Shown one piece after another: positions 55,180-64,000 of a DNA stretch of 64,000 nucleotides. Origin of the DNA: Curtobacterium caseinilyticum (GTDB lineage: Bacteria; Actinomycetota; Actinomycetes; Actinomycetales; Microbacteriaceae); the NCBI RefSeq assembly GCF_030363035.1, contig NZ_JAUCMN010000005.1:186001-250000 (forward strand), given 5' to 3'. A program made the translations under genes and the position numbers. Below the pieces are notes generated by a model. That model was not told the DNA's origin and searched no databases. It saw only the letters and a program-made list of their open reading frames with translations. The first letter of the stretch is position 1; every line of letters starts with the position of its first letter.

Positions 55180-56270
55180 CCGGCACGCGGGAGCGCTACG
55201 CCGCCTACGCGGACCGCATCGCCGCGGTCTCGCCCTCGTACGCCGCGTGGGCCCGGTCCGTCGACGAAGACCTGGTCGCGCTGCTCGCCGAGGTCCCCGA
55301 GCAGCAGCGGCAGCCGGAGCTCGTCTTCGCGGTCGCCCGCCGGTTGGGCGCGGACCCGACGGACCCCGGTGCGCTGCGCGCGCTCGGCCGGGAGGCCCGC
55401 CCCGCCCTCACGGCGGCCCTCGCCTCCGCCACGGTGCAGGCCAACGACCCGCGGCGGCTCGGTCCGGTCGTCCCGCTCTTCGCCGCCCTCACCGCGGCCG
55501 CGGTGCGGGCCGGTGACCCGCGGCCGCTCGGCCTCGTCGACGCGGGTGCCGCCGCCGGCCTGTGCTCGATCCCGGACCGGGTGACGCTCGACCACGTGCC
55601 CGCGGTCCCGGCCGGTGCCGATCGCACCCCGGCGGCGGCGTCGCACCTCGGCGCACCGGGGCGCGACGAGCGCGACGGGCTGCGAGCCGGGCGGGTCCGA
55701 CTGCACACGGCCGTCGCCGAGCCCGCCCTGCACCTGACGGTCGAGGGCAGCGGCACCGTCCCCGCACCCGCCACGACACCGATCCGCATCGGGGCGCGCA
55801 TCGCCCTCGACCCGGAGCCGATCGACCTCGCCGAACCGCACGCGTTCGACCGGCTCGTCGAGGCGGTCCCGCCCGAGGCGACGGACCGCACCGCCCTGAT
55901 GCGCCAGGCGGCGCGCGCGACGCTCGCCGTGCCTCCCGTCAGGATCCGCGGGCGCCTGCCCGGTGACCTCGACCGCGCACTGGACGCCCTGCCGGACGGC
56001 GTCCGACCCGTCGTCCTGACCACCGGGACCCTCGTCTACCTGCCCGGCGCCGACCGACAGCGCGTCGTCGACCGCCTCCGCGAGCGCGGCGTGCACTGGA
56101 TCGCGCTCGAGCGCACGGGGATCCTCCGCGAGGTGGCGTCGACGCTGCCCGCGGACGTCGACCCCGCGGACCCGGACGCCTTCGCCACCGTCTCGCTCGA
56201 CGGCGTCGCGCTCGCGGTGTGCGACCCGTTCGGCGTCCGCGTGCGGTGGTTCCGGCGGCCGGCAGCCTGA
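55176..56270 (+). CDS. DUF2332 family protein
   Basis: 364 residues from GTG 55176, which overlaps the previous stop by four bases (GTGA). AAYADRIAAVSPSYAAWARSV and QQRQPELVFAVARRLG match the N-terminal DUF2332 pattern, with DAGAAAGLCSIPDRV as the SAM-methyltransferase-like glycine region and VLTTGTLVYLPGADRQRVVD late. No function established for this family that I know. Confidence 0.8.
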   Translation: MTGTRERYAAYADRIAAVSPSYAAWARSVDEDLVALLAEVPEQQRQPELVFAVARRLGADPTDPGALRALGREARPALTAALASATVQANDPRRLGPVVPLFAALTAAAVRAGDPRPLGLVDAGAAAGLCSIPDRVTLDHVPAVPAGADRTPAAASHLGAPGRDERDGLRAGRVRLHTAVAEPALHLTVEGSGTVPAPATTPIRIGARIALDPEPIDLAEPHAFDRLVEAVPPEATDRTALMRQAARATLAVPPVRIRGRLPGDLDRALDALPDGVRPVVLTTGTLVYLPGADRQRVVDRLRERGVHWIALERTGILREVASTLPADVDPADPDAFATVSLDGVALAVCDPFGVRVRWFRRPAA

Positions 56271-56324
56271 ACCGGGCTTCGCGACAGTCCAGGCGCGTGC
56301 CAGGGTCCGGCTGCCGACCACCCC

Positions 56325-56330
56325 TACGAT
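56325..56330 (+). promoter_or_regulatory. -10 of the DUF3263 operon
   Basis: TACGAT here predicts transcription from about 56337, which rules out a GTG at 56331 as start and favours GTG 56367. Confidence 0.5.
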
Positions 56331-56366
56331 GTGCGAGACCCTGCCCCGACCCCGACCGGACGTGCC

Positions 56367-56666
56367 GTGACCGCCCTCCCCGCCGACGAGCTCAGTGAGC
56401 TCGACAAGCGCGTGCTCGCGTTCGAGCACGACCGGGGGCAGCACGACCGCACGAAGGAGGCGGAGATCCGGGTCGAGTTCGACATGTCGCCGGCGCGCTA
56501 CTACCAGGTGCTCAACCGCGTGATCGACCTGCCCGCCGCGCTCGTCCTCGACCCGCAGCTGGTCGGACGGCTGCAGCGGCTCAGGCACGCCCGCACCCGA
56601 GCCCGGGCGACGCGTGCCTTCGTCGCGCCAGCGGCAGCGCCCGATCCCCGTGAAGAGGAACGATGA
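56367..56666 (+). CDS. DUF3263 family DNA-binding-like protein
   Basis: 99 residues. ELDKRVLAFEHDRGQHDRTKEAEIRVEFDMSP contains the helix-turn-helix-like part of DUF3263, followed by RYYQVLNRVIDLPAALVLDP and an Arg-rich tail. GTG 56367 is chosen since the upstream GTG 56331 abuts the -10. The stop overlaps the next start (ATGA). The DUF3263-LytR_C pair is conserved in actinobacteria, including mycobacteria (Rv0430-Rv0431). Confidence 0.82.
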   Translation: MTALPADELSELDKRVLAFEHDRGQHDRTKEAEIRVEFDMSPARYYQVLNRVIDLPAALVLDPQLVGRLQRLRHARTRARATRAFVAPAAAPDPREEER

Positions 56667-57259
56667 CCGAGAGATTCCCGCGAGACCGGTTCGACGACGT
56701 CACCGACGGCCCCCGGGTCGGTGCACACCGCGGTGCCCGCCGCCGCGGTCGCGGGTGGATCGCGTTCGCGTGGGCCGCCCTCGCGACCGGTGTGCTCGTG
56801 CTCGTCGGCGTCCTCGTGCTCGCGCTCCTCAACGGCAGCTACTCGTTCCCGGGGTCCACCGCGGCACCGTCGTCCTCGTCGAGCGCGTCGGCGTCCGCGT
56901 CCGCGCAGCCCTCGGGGCAGCCGTCCGCGTCGTCGTCGCCGTCCGCCTCCCAGCCCGCGGGCGCCGCGGCTCCCGCAGCGCAGGGCGCGACGAGCGTCGT
57001 CGTGCTGAACGGCACGACCACGTCGGGGCTGGCGGCCCGGGCCAGCACTGCGCTCACGACCGCGGGGTGGAAGGTGACCTCCACGGGCGACGCCGGCACG
57101 ACGGGCACGACCGCCTCGGTCGTCTACTACCAGCAGCCCGCGCAGCAGGCCGTGGCGCAGGGTGTCGCGAACGCGCTCGGCATCACCGCGGTGCAGCAGT
57201 CGGCGGCCTTCCCGAACGCCGACGTCAGCGTCGTCCTCGGCGCGGACTACGGCCGCTGA
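56663..57259 (+). CDS. LytR C-terminal domain protein
   Basis: 198 residues. A cytoplasmic basic N-terminus (1-30) precedes one membrane segment (about 31-56). A Ser/Ala/Pro linker (about 65-105) follows, then a LytR_C domain beginning SVVVLNGTTTSGLAARASTAL and ending NADVSVVLGADYG. LytR_C domains lie outside the membrane near the cell wall; the biochemical role of the stand-alone form is not established. Confidence 0.85.
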   Translation: MTERFPRDRFDDVTDGPRVGAHRGARRRGRGWIAFAWAALATGVLVLVGVLVLALLNGSYSFPGSTAAPSSSSSASASASAQPSGQPSASSSPSASQPAGAAAPAAQGATSVVVLNGTTTSGLAARASTALTTAGWKVTSTGDAGTTGTTASVVYYQQPAQQAVAQGVANALGITAVQQSAAFPNADVSVVLGADYGR

Positions 57260-57315
57260 GGCAGATCGCACGCCCAGTTTTGTGACAGGGGTGTTTCCGG
57301 CACGTTGATTTCTGA

Positions 57316-59520
<2,205 letters not shown>

Positions 59521-59530
59521 TCCCGGCTGC

Positions 59531-59569
59531 CGGAAGGGCCCCGCACGCAGCGCGTGCGGGGCCCTTCCG
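59531..59569 (+). terminator. groEL terminator
   Basis: A perfect 18-bp stem (59531-59548 with 59552-59569) with a 3-base loop begins ten bases after the groEL stop. Confidence 0.88.
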
Positions 59570-59650
59570 CGTGCGGGGGTGCTTGCGTGTCGCCGTCGGT
59601 GGCCCGAGGTTTCAAAATTGCGGCATCTCGCGGCGTGCTCCCTGCAGGCG

Positions 59651-59693
59651 TGGGACCTCGGCGCGCAACACGCGGCGAGTCCTGGAACCTCAC
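59651..59693 (-). repeat. Interspersed GAGGTTCCA/ACTCGCCGCG element, copy B
   Basis: Read on the minus strand: GAGGTTCCAGG, then ACTCGCCGCGTG, then GCCGAGGTCCCA. It matches the units of the 32-bp array at 43692-43819 and copy C at 60726-60766. The rest of 59570-59798 has no gene apart from this. Confidence 0.65.
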
Positions 59694-59798
59694 CGATCGG
59701 CGCTCGCGGGTGTCCGCCGGGAGGCGCGTCCCGAGTCGTTCTCCACAGTCACCCCGGTGCGCGGTCACCGCCGGCGCGACGTCCACGATGCTCGAGCC

Positions 59799-60686
59799 AT
59801 GGATCGAGGTGACGAGCCGTACACGGGTGCCGGGGCCTTCCGCGTCCGTGACGCCCTGGCCGAGGGCGCGACGCGTGCACGACTCACCAGGAGGGACCTG
59901 CAGGCACCGCTACACGGTGTCCGCGCACCGGGCCAGGTCCCGGTCGAGACGGTCGAGGCTGTCGCGGTCGTGCTGCGGCGGGACCAGTTCGTCAGCCACG
60001 TCAGCGCCGCGCGGCTCTGGGCAGCCCCGGTCCCTCGCCGCTTCGACGACGGGCCCGTGCACGTGTCCTCGCTCGGTACGGCCCCGGTCATGCGACGTCC
60101 GCAGGTCACCGGTCACCGGGCACGTGGGGACGTCACGCTCGGCGCCGTCCGCGGCATACGGGTCAGTGCTCCGGGGCGGGCCTGGTTCGAGTGCGCGTCA
60201 CTGCTGACCCAGGAGGAGCTGGTCGTCCTCGGGGACGCCCTCGTCGGCCCGGACGGCCCCGCCACGATCGATGACCTCGCCCGTGCGGTCGTTCCGGGCG
60301 CGCGGGCCGCCCGAGCGGCGCGGGCCGCCCTCGACCACGTCAGGAGCGGCGTCGAGTCCCCGATGGAGACCCGGTTCCGACTCGGCGTGGTGGACGCCGG
60401 GTTCCCGGAACCGGAGGTGAACGTCGACGTCACCGATGCCGCGGGGGCGTTCCTGGGGCGGGTCGATCTCGCGTGGCCGGTGCTCCGGATCGGACTCGAG
60501 TACGACGGCGACCACCACCGTGACCGCACCACGTTCCAGCACGACAAGCGTCGGTCGAACGGCTTCGCGGTGAACGGGTGGATCATCATCCACGCGACGT
60601 CGGCTGACGCGCACCGGCCCGCAGTGGTGTTCGAGCGGCTCCGGCAGGCCTTCGTGCAACGGCGGCTCGAGGGGCGCCACGCGTGA
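59799..60686 (+). CDS. DUF559-type nuclease-fold protein with winged-helix N-terminus
   Basis: 295 residues. The N-terminal part (about 10-75) resembles the AbiEi-type winged helix (ALAEGATRARLTRRDLQ, VLRRDQFVSHVSAARLW). The C-terminal 100 residues match DUF559, a Vsr/PD-(D/E)xK-like fold: ESPMETRFRLGVVDAGFP, GRVDLAWPVLRIGLEYDGD, KRRSNGFAVNGW. Such proteins are frequent, multi-copy and strain-variable in Microbacteriaceae; function is unproven. ATG 59799 lacks a clear ribosome site. It is flanked by copies of an interspersed repeat. Confidence 0.75.
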   Translation: MDRGDEPYTGAGAFRVRDALAEGATRARLTRRDLQAPLHGVRAPGQVPVETVEAVAVVLRRDQFVSHVSAARLWAAPVPRRFDDGPVHVSSLGTAPVMRRPQVTGHRARGDVTLGAVRGIRVSAPGRAWFECASLLTQEELVVLGDALVGPDGPATIDDLARAVVPGARAARAARAALDHVRSGVESPMETRFRLGVVDAGFPEPEVNVDVTDAAGAFLGRVDLAWPVLRIGLEYDGDHHRDRTTFQHDKRRSNGFAVNGWIIIHATSADAHRPAVVFERLRQAFVQRRLEGRHA

Positions 60687-60725
60687 CGTGTGACGCGTGG
60701 CGCGTGGCGCACTCGGCCTCGGGAG

Positions 60726-60766
60726 CCGAGGTCCCAAGACTCGCCGCACGCGTCACGCCGAGGTTC
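60726..60766 (+). repeat. Interspersed GAGGTTCCA/ACTCGCCGCG element, copy C
   Basis: CGAGGTCCCAAGACTCGCCG followed by CACGCGTCACGCCGAGGTTC repeats the element seen at 59651-59693 and in the 32-bp array. It lies between the DUF559-type gene and the histidine kinase. Confidence 0.65.
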
Positions 60767-60866
60767 GACGAACACAGGTCTGGCGCGCCGAGAGCGCACT
60801 GTTTCGGAACCTCGACACGAGCGGCCGGGCGGCGCGGGTGGGACGGAGATCTCCCGGACGGCCGCG

Positions 60867-62570
60867 TCAGGCGGCGGCCGGGGACGCCGGGGTGGGGGTG
60901 TAGTCGCGAGGGAGCAGGGGGAGCCAGACGCGGAAGGTGGCGCCGCCGCCCTCGGTGTCGAAGACCTCGACGGAGCCGCGGTGTGCCTGGACGATGCCGG
61001 AGACGATCGCCAGGCCGAGGCCCGAGCCGCCGGTGTCCCGCGCGCGCGAGGTGTCCGCACGCCAGAAGCGCTGGAAGATCTTGTCGCGGAGCTGCGGCGG
61101 GATGCCCTCGCCGTGGTCGATCACGTCGATGTGCGCCATGTCGCGGTCGTCGTCCACCCCGATGCCGATCTCGATCGGGTCGTCGTGCTCGGTGAAGCGC
61201 ATCGCGTTGCCCATCAGGTTCGTGATGACCTGGCGGATCTTGTTCTCCTCCGCCAGCACGATCGGCGGCCGGGCGGGCAGCACGACGGTCGGCAGCGGAG
61301 TCGTCTCGTCGGAGGGGGCGCCGTCCGCGACGCCCATCGCTCGCGTGCGACGGGCCCGCAGCCGTGCGATGGTCTGCCGCGAGAAGGCGATCGGACCCGT
61401 CGTGTTGGCCGACGGCGGGGAGACCGGGGCGTCGCCGGTGTCGGCTTGTCCAGCGGGAGCCGGACGGACGGCCTGTGGCACGCTGACCCCGGTCACCGAG
61501 TCCTCGACGAGCACCTGGATCTCACGGTCCGGGTTCGACGCCATGGTGTCGAGTGCGGAGTCGCGGGCGATGGCGACGAGGTCGACCGGGCCGAGCTCGA
61601 GCGGCTTCGACTCGTCGATGCGCGCGAGCTGCAGCAGGTCCTGCACGAGCAGGCCCATGCGCTGGGCTTCCTTCTCGATGCGCTCCATCGCCTGGGCGAC
61701 GTCCTCTTCCTTGCGCAGGGCACCCATCCGGTACAGCTCGGCGTACCCGCGCAGCGAGACGAGCGGGGTGCGGAGTTCGTGCGACGCGTCGCCGACGAAG
61801 CGTCGCATCTGGTCGATGGTGCGTTCGCGGTCCTCGAACGCGGTGTCGATGCGCTCGAGCATGGCGTTGAGGGAACGGTTGAGGCGCCCGACCTCGGTGT
61901 TCGGGGTGTCCGCTTCGAGGCGCTGGTTGAAGTCGCCGGCGGCGAAGCGGGCGGCGGTGTCCTCGACGTCGCGCAGCGGGTCGAAGGTCGCGGTGACGAG
62001 GAGCCGTGTGAGCATGGCGCCGAGCAGGATCACGGAGATGCCGAAGCCGAGGAAGATGACGGTGAAGCGCGCGATCGTCTGGTCGGTGTCGGCGCTCGAG
62101 ACGGCGACGAGCACGTACCCGGTCTCGGAGGTGCCGCTCGACTGGTTCTGCAGCGCGGCCGGGATCACCTGGGCCCGCCACTCGTGGTCGTGCTGGCTGT
62201 CGTACAGCGAGAACCGCTGCGAGTTCTGCGCGGCACCGGCGAAGTCGAGCGAGCGGATGTCCGGCCGGCTCGAGGCCCGCGTCTGGCAGATCTTGTCACC
62301 GCGGGAGTCGTAGGCGGCGACGTAGGCGCTCTGCGACAGGACGACCGACAGCGTGCAGTACTGCTGGCCGTCGCTGATGTTCTGGCCCTCGAGCTGCTCG
62401 GTCGTCTGCTTGACCGTGTTGTCGAGCTGCTGCATCAGGTAGGTGGACAGCACGGTCATGGTGCCGAGACCGGCGACGAGCAGTCCGAGCGCGACGAGGA
62501 GCACCGTGATCCCGGTGATCTTGGTGCGGAGGGAGATCCCGTCCCACCAGCGGCTCATTCGCGTGTGCAT
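60867..62570 (-). CDS. Two-component sensor histidine kinase
   Basis: 567 residues. Two membrane segments (about 15-40 and 165-190) bracket an extracellular sensor domain with two Cys. HAMP follows (about 190-245), then DHp with His264 in SHELRTP, and an HATPase (NLMGNAMRF, DHGEGIPPQL, GGSGLGLAIVSG). Between DHp and HATPase (about 360-432) there is an extra Pro/Ala/Thr-rich stretch of about 70 residues not usual in this family. ATG 62570 or 62558 may start it. It follows its response regulator by 61 bases containing a hairpin. The ligand is unknown; it resembles MprB/TcrY-type kinases. Confidence 0.9.
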   Translation of the reverse strand: MHTRMSRWWDGISLRTKITGITVLLVALGLLVAGLGTMTVLSTYLMQQLDNTVKQTTEQLEGQNISDGQQYCTLSVVLSQSAYVAAYDSRGDKICQTRASSRPDIRSLDFAGAAQNSQRFSLYDSQHDHEWRAQVIPAALQNQSSGTSETGYVLVAVSSADTDQTIARFTVIFLGFGISVILLGAMLTRLLVTATFDPLRDVEDTAARFAAGDFNQRLEADTPNTEVGRLNRSLNAMLERIDTAFEDRERTIDQMRRFVGDASHELRTPLVSLRGYAELYRMGALRKEEDVAQAMERIEKEAQRMGLLVQDLLQLARIDESKPLELGPVDLVAIARDSALDTMASNPDREIQVLVEDSVTGVSVPQAVRPAPAGQADTGDAPVSPPSANTTGPIAFSRQTIARLRARRTRAMGVADGAPSDETTPLPTVVLPARPPIVLAEENKIRQVITNLMGNAMRFTEHDDPIEIGIGVDDDRDMAHIDVIDHGEGIPPQLRDKIFQRFWRADTSRARDTGGSGLGLAIVSGIVQAHRGSVEVFDTEGGGATFRVWLPLLPRDYTPTPASPAAA

Positions 62571-62587
62571 GCTGCCCCAACGATAAG

Positions 62588-62620
62588 CGGCGACCGCCCG
62601 GTGAAACCGGACGGTCGCCG
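62588..62620 (-). terminator. Hairpin between response regulator and kinase
   Basis: CGGCGACCG (62588-62596) pairs with CGGTCGCCG (62612-62620), with an inner CCGG/CCGG stem. It could lower kinase expression relative to the regulator. Confidence 0.55.
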
Positions 62621-62631
62621 TGTGCCCGACG

Positions 62632-63327
62632 TCAGGACGTCTTGGTCGCCTTCAGCATGTAGCCGAAGCCGCGCTTGGTCTGGATGATCGGTTCGGTCGA
62701 GTACTGGTCGAGCTTGCGACGCAGGTACGAGATGTACGACTCGACGATGCCCGCGTCGCCGTTGAAGTCGTACTCCCACACGTGGTCGAGGATCTGCGCC
62801 TTCGACAGCACCCGGTTCGGGTTGAGCATGAGGTAGCGCAGGAGCTTGAACTCGGTCGGCGACAGTTCGATCTGGGCGTCTCCGATGGTGACCTCGTGCG
62901 TGTCCTGGTCCATCGTCAGCTCGCCGGCGCGGATGATCGCGTCTTCTTCGTCGTTCATCGTGCGACGGAGGATGGCCTTGATGCGCGCGACGATCTCGTC
63001 GAGGGAGAACGGCTTCGTCACGTAGTCGTCGCCGCCGACGGTGAGGCCGGTGATCTTGTCCTCGGTGTCGTCCTTCGCGGTCAGGAACAGGATCGGCGAG
63101 GTGTAGCCCGACGACCGCAGGCGCTTGGTGACGCCGAAGCCGTTCATGTCGGGGAGCATGACGTCGAGGATGATCAGGTCGGGCTCCTCCTCGAGCACGG
63201 CCGAGATCGCCTGGGCACCGTTGCCGACCGCACGGACGGCGAACCCGGCGAAGCGCAACGAGGTCGTGAGGAGGTCGCGGATGTTCGGCTCGTCGTCGAC
63301 GATCAGGATCTTGGGGCCATCGGTCAT
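62632..63327 (-). CDS. OmpR-family response regulator
   Basis: 231 residues from ATG 63327. The receiver has DDE at residues 11-13, the acceptor Asp in LIILDVMLPDMNGF and Lys in DDYVTKPFSLDE; the winged helix ends with VESYISYLRRKLD and TKRGFGYML. It is the partner of the downstream kinase. Targets cannot be read from here. Confidence 0.93.
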   Translation of the reverse strand: MTDGPKILIVDDEPNIRDLLTTSLRFAGFAVRAVGNGAQAISAVLEEEPDLIILDVMLPDMNGFGVTKRLRSSGYTSPILFLTAKDDTEDKITGLTVGGDDYVTKPFSLDEIVARIKAILRRTMNDEEDAIIRAGELTMDQDTHEVTIGDAQIELSPTEFKLLRYLMLNPNRVLSKAQILDHVWEYDFNGDAGIVESYISYLRRKLDQYSTEPIIQTKRGFGYMLKATKTS

Positions 63328-63382
63328 GCGCCCATCCTCTGACCGTTCCCTAGAGGTTTCCTGGGAGCGGGTCGTGTGGTGG

Positions 63383-64000
63383 CTACGCGGCCGCCAGGAC
63401 CTGGTCGGCGTCGAGGATCGTGTAGGCGTACCCCTGCTCGGCGAGGAACCGCTGCCGGTTCTGCGCGAAGTCCTGGTCGACGGTGTCACGGGTCACGAGC
63501 GTGTAGAACGACGCCGGCAGGCCGTCCTTGTTCGGGCGGAGCAGCCGGCCGAGGCGCTGGGCCTCTTCCTGCCGAGATCCGAACGAGCCGGACACCTGGA
63601 TCGCCACGGTGGCGTCGGGCAGGTCGACCGAGAAGTTCGCGACCTTTGAGACGACGAGCACGTCGATCGTGCCCTCGCGGAAGGCCTGGAACAGCCGTTC
63701 GCGCTCGTCCACCGGGGTGGAGCCGGTGATCTCGGCGGCGTCGAGTGACTCGGCGAGGGCGTCGAGCTGGTCGATGTACTGCCCGATGACCAGGATCTGC
63801 TCGCCGTGGTGCTTCCCGATCAGCTCCCGCACGACGGGCGTCTTCGAGGGTGACGTGGCGGCCAGGCGGTAGCGCTCGTCGTCGCCGGACGCCGCGTACT
63901 CCAGGCGGTCCTGGTGCGGCAGGTCGATCCGGACCTCGTAGCACGCGGCGGGGGAGATGTAGCCCTGCGCCTCGATCTCCTTCCACGGGGCGTCGTAGCG
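63383..64000 (-). CDS. XPB/RAD25-type DNA helicase, C-terminal part
   Basis: 205 residues of the C-terminal end are visible; the N-terminus lies beyond the window. It carries helicase superfamily 2 motifs: ILVIGQYIDQLDALAE (motif IV region), VSKVANFSVDLPDATVAIQ (motif V) and EEAQRLGRLLRP (motif VI with the Arg finger). The end (QRFLAEQGYAYTILDAD) is typical of bacterial XPB. It is a DNA repair helicase by family. Direction matches the two-component pair. Confidence 0.88.
   Translation of the reverse strand, partial: RYDAPWKEIEAQGYISPAACYEVRIDLPHQDRLEYAASGDDERYRLAATSPSKTPVVRELIGKHHGEQILVIGQYIDQLDALAESLDAAEITGSTPVDERERLFQAFREGTIDVLVVSKVANFSVDLPDATVAIQVSGSFGSRQEEAQRLGRLLRPNKDGLPASFYTLVTRDTVDQDFAQNRQRFLAEQGYAYTILDADQVLAAA

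Overview
The window is high-GC DNA with actinobacterial hallmarks: a mycothiol synthase gene next to an orphan GlnR-type regulator, CarD beside a fused IspDF, PHO boxes built from 11-nt GTTCACC-type repeats, many leaderless starts with a TANNNT -10, and CIRCE control of groEL. Gene order and protein style point to Microbacteriaceae, with Curtobacterium or a close relative most likely; this is inferred from the sequence without database comparison. No integrase, transposase, CRISPR array or rRNA was seen. One tRNA (Thr, UGU) is present.

Layout. 1-6.4 kb (minus strand): pstA-pstC-pstS phosphate uptake, then mutT1-like and ppk1, each group behind a PHO box. 6.4-15.2 kb: an accessory island with a WXG100 protein, an 1809-residue RHS polymorphic toxin, a small overlapping candidate immunity gene, debris, and four tandem paralogues of an unrecognised small membrane-anchored protein with two conserved cysteines (the fourth is frameshifted). 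15.4-18.3 kb: three membrane proteins of unknown role. 18.6-29.5 kb: a compact type VII-like secretion locus with a 923-residue coiled-coil lipoprotein, a membrane-anchored periplasmic-binding-protein-like subunit, a 1433-residue FHA-containing FtsK/EssC-type ATPase, and a convergent transmembrane Ser/Thr kinase. 29.5-36.5 kb: mshD-glnR, a nitrobindin-like protein and YgfZ, a methyltransferase, gpmA, a small P-loop kinase and phoU. 36.6-38.5 kb: senX3-regX3. 38.5-43.6 kb: a lipoprotein, carD, ispDF, cysS, rlmB. 43.7-54 kb: a 32-bp tandem repeat, a DUF4032 kinase-like protein, an MsmK/UgpC-type ATPase, a DsbA-like thioredoxin-fold protein, a zinc metallopeptidase, a GldA-like dehydrogenase with a DUF2090 aldolase-like partner, nnrE, an alpha/beta hydrolase whose 3' end is triplicated, and an aldo/keto reductase. 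54.1-64 kb: tRNA-Thr, msrB, acetyltransferase, DUF2332, DUF3263, LytR_C, cold-shock protein, groEL, a DUF559-type protein, a two-component pair, and the C-terminal end of an XPB-type helicase.

How the parts fit. The phosphate genes form one regulon: SenX3/RegX3 would sense and respond to low phosphate, PhoU would couple it to the Pst transporter, and Ppk1 would store phosphate; three promoters in the window carry PHO repeats. The most novel-looking content is the split type VII-like system: the ATPase/kinase/lipoprotein module downstream would be the secretion machine, and the WXG100 and RHS proteins upstream its likely cargo, with the tandem small membrane proteins as candidate immunity or decoy proteins. 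Regulatory structure is dense: very long perfect hairpins terminate convergent gene pairs, and several repeat families lie between genes.
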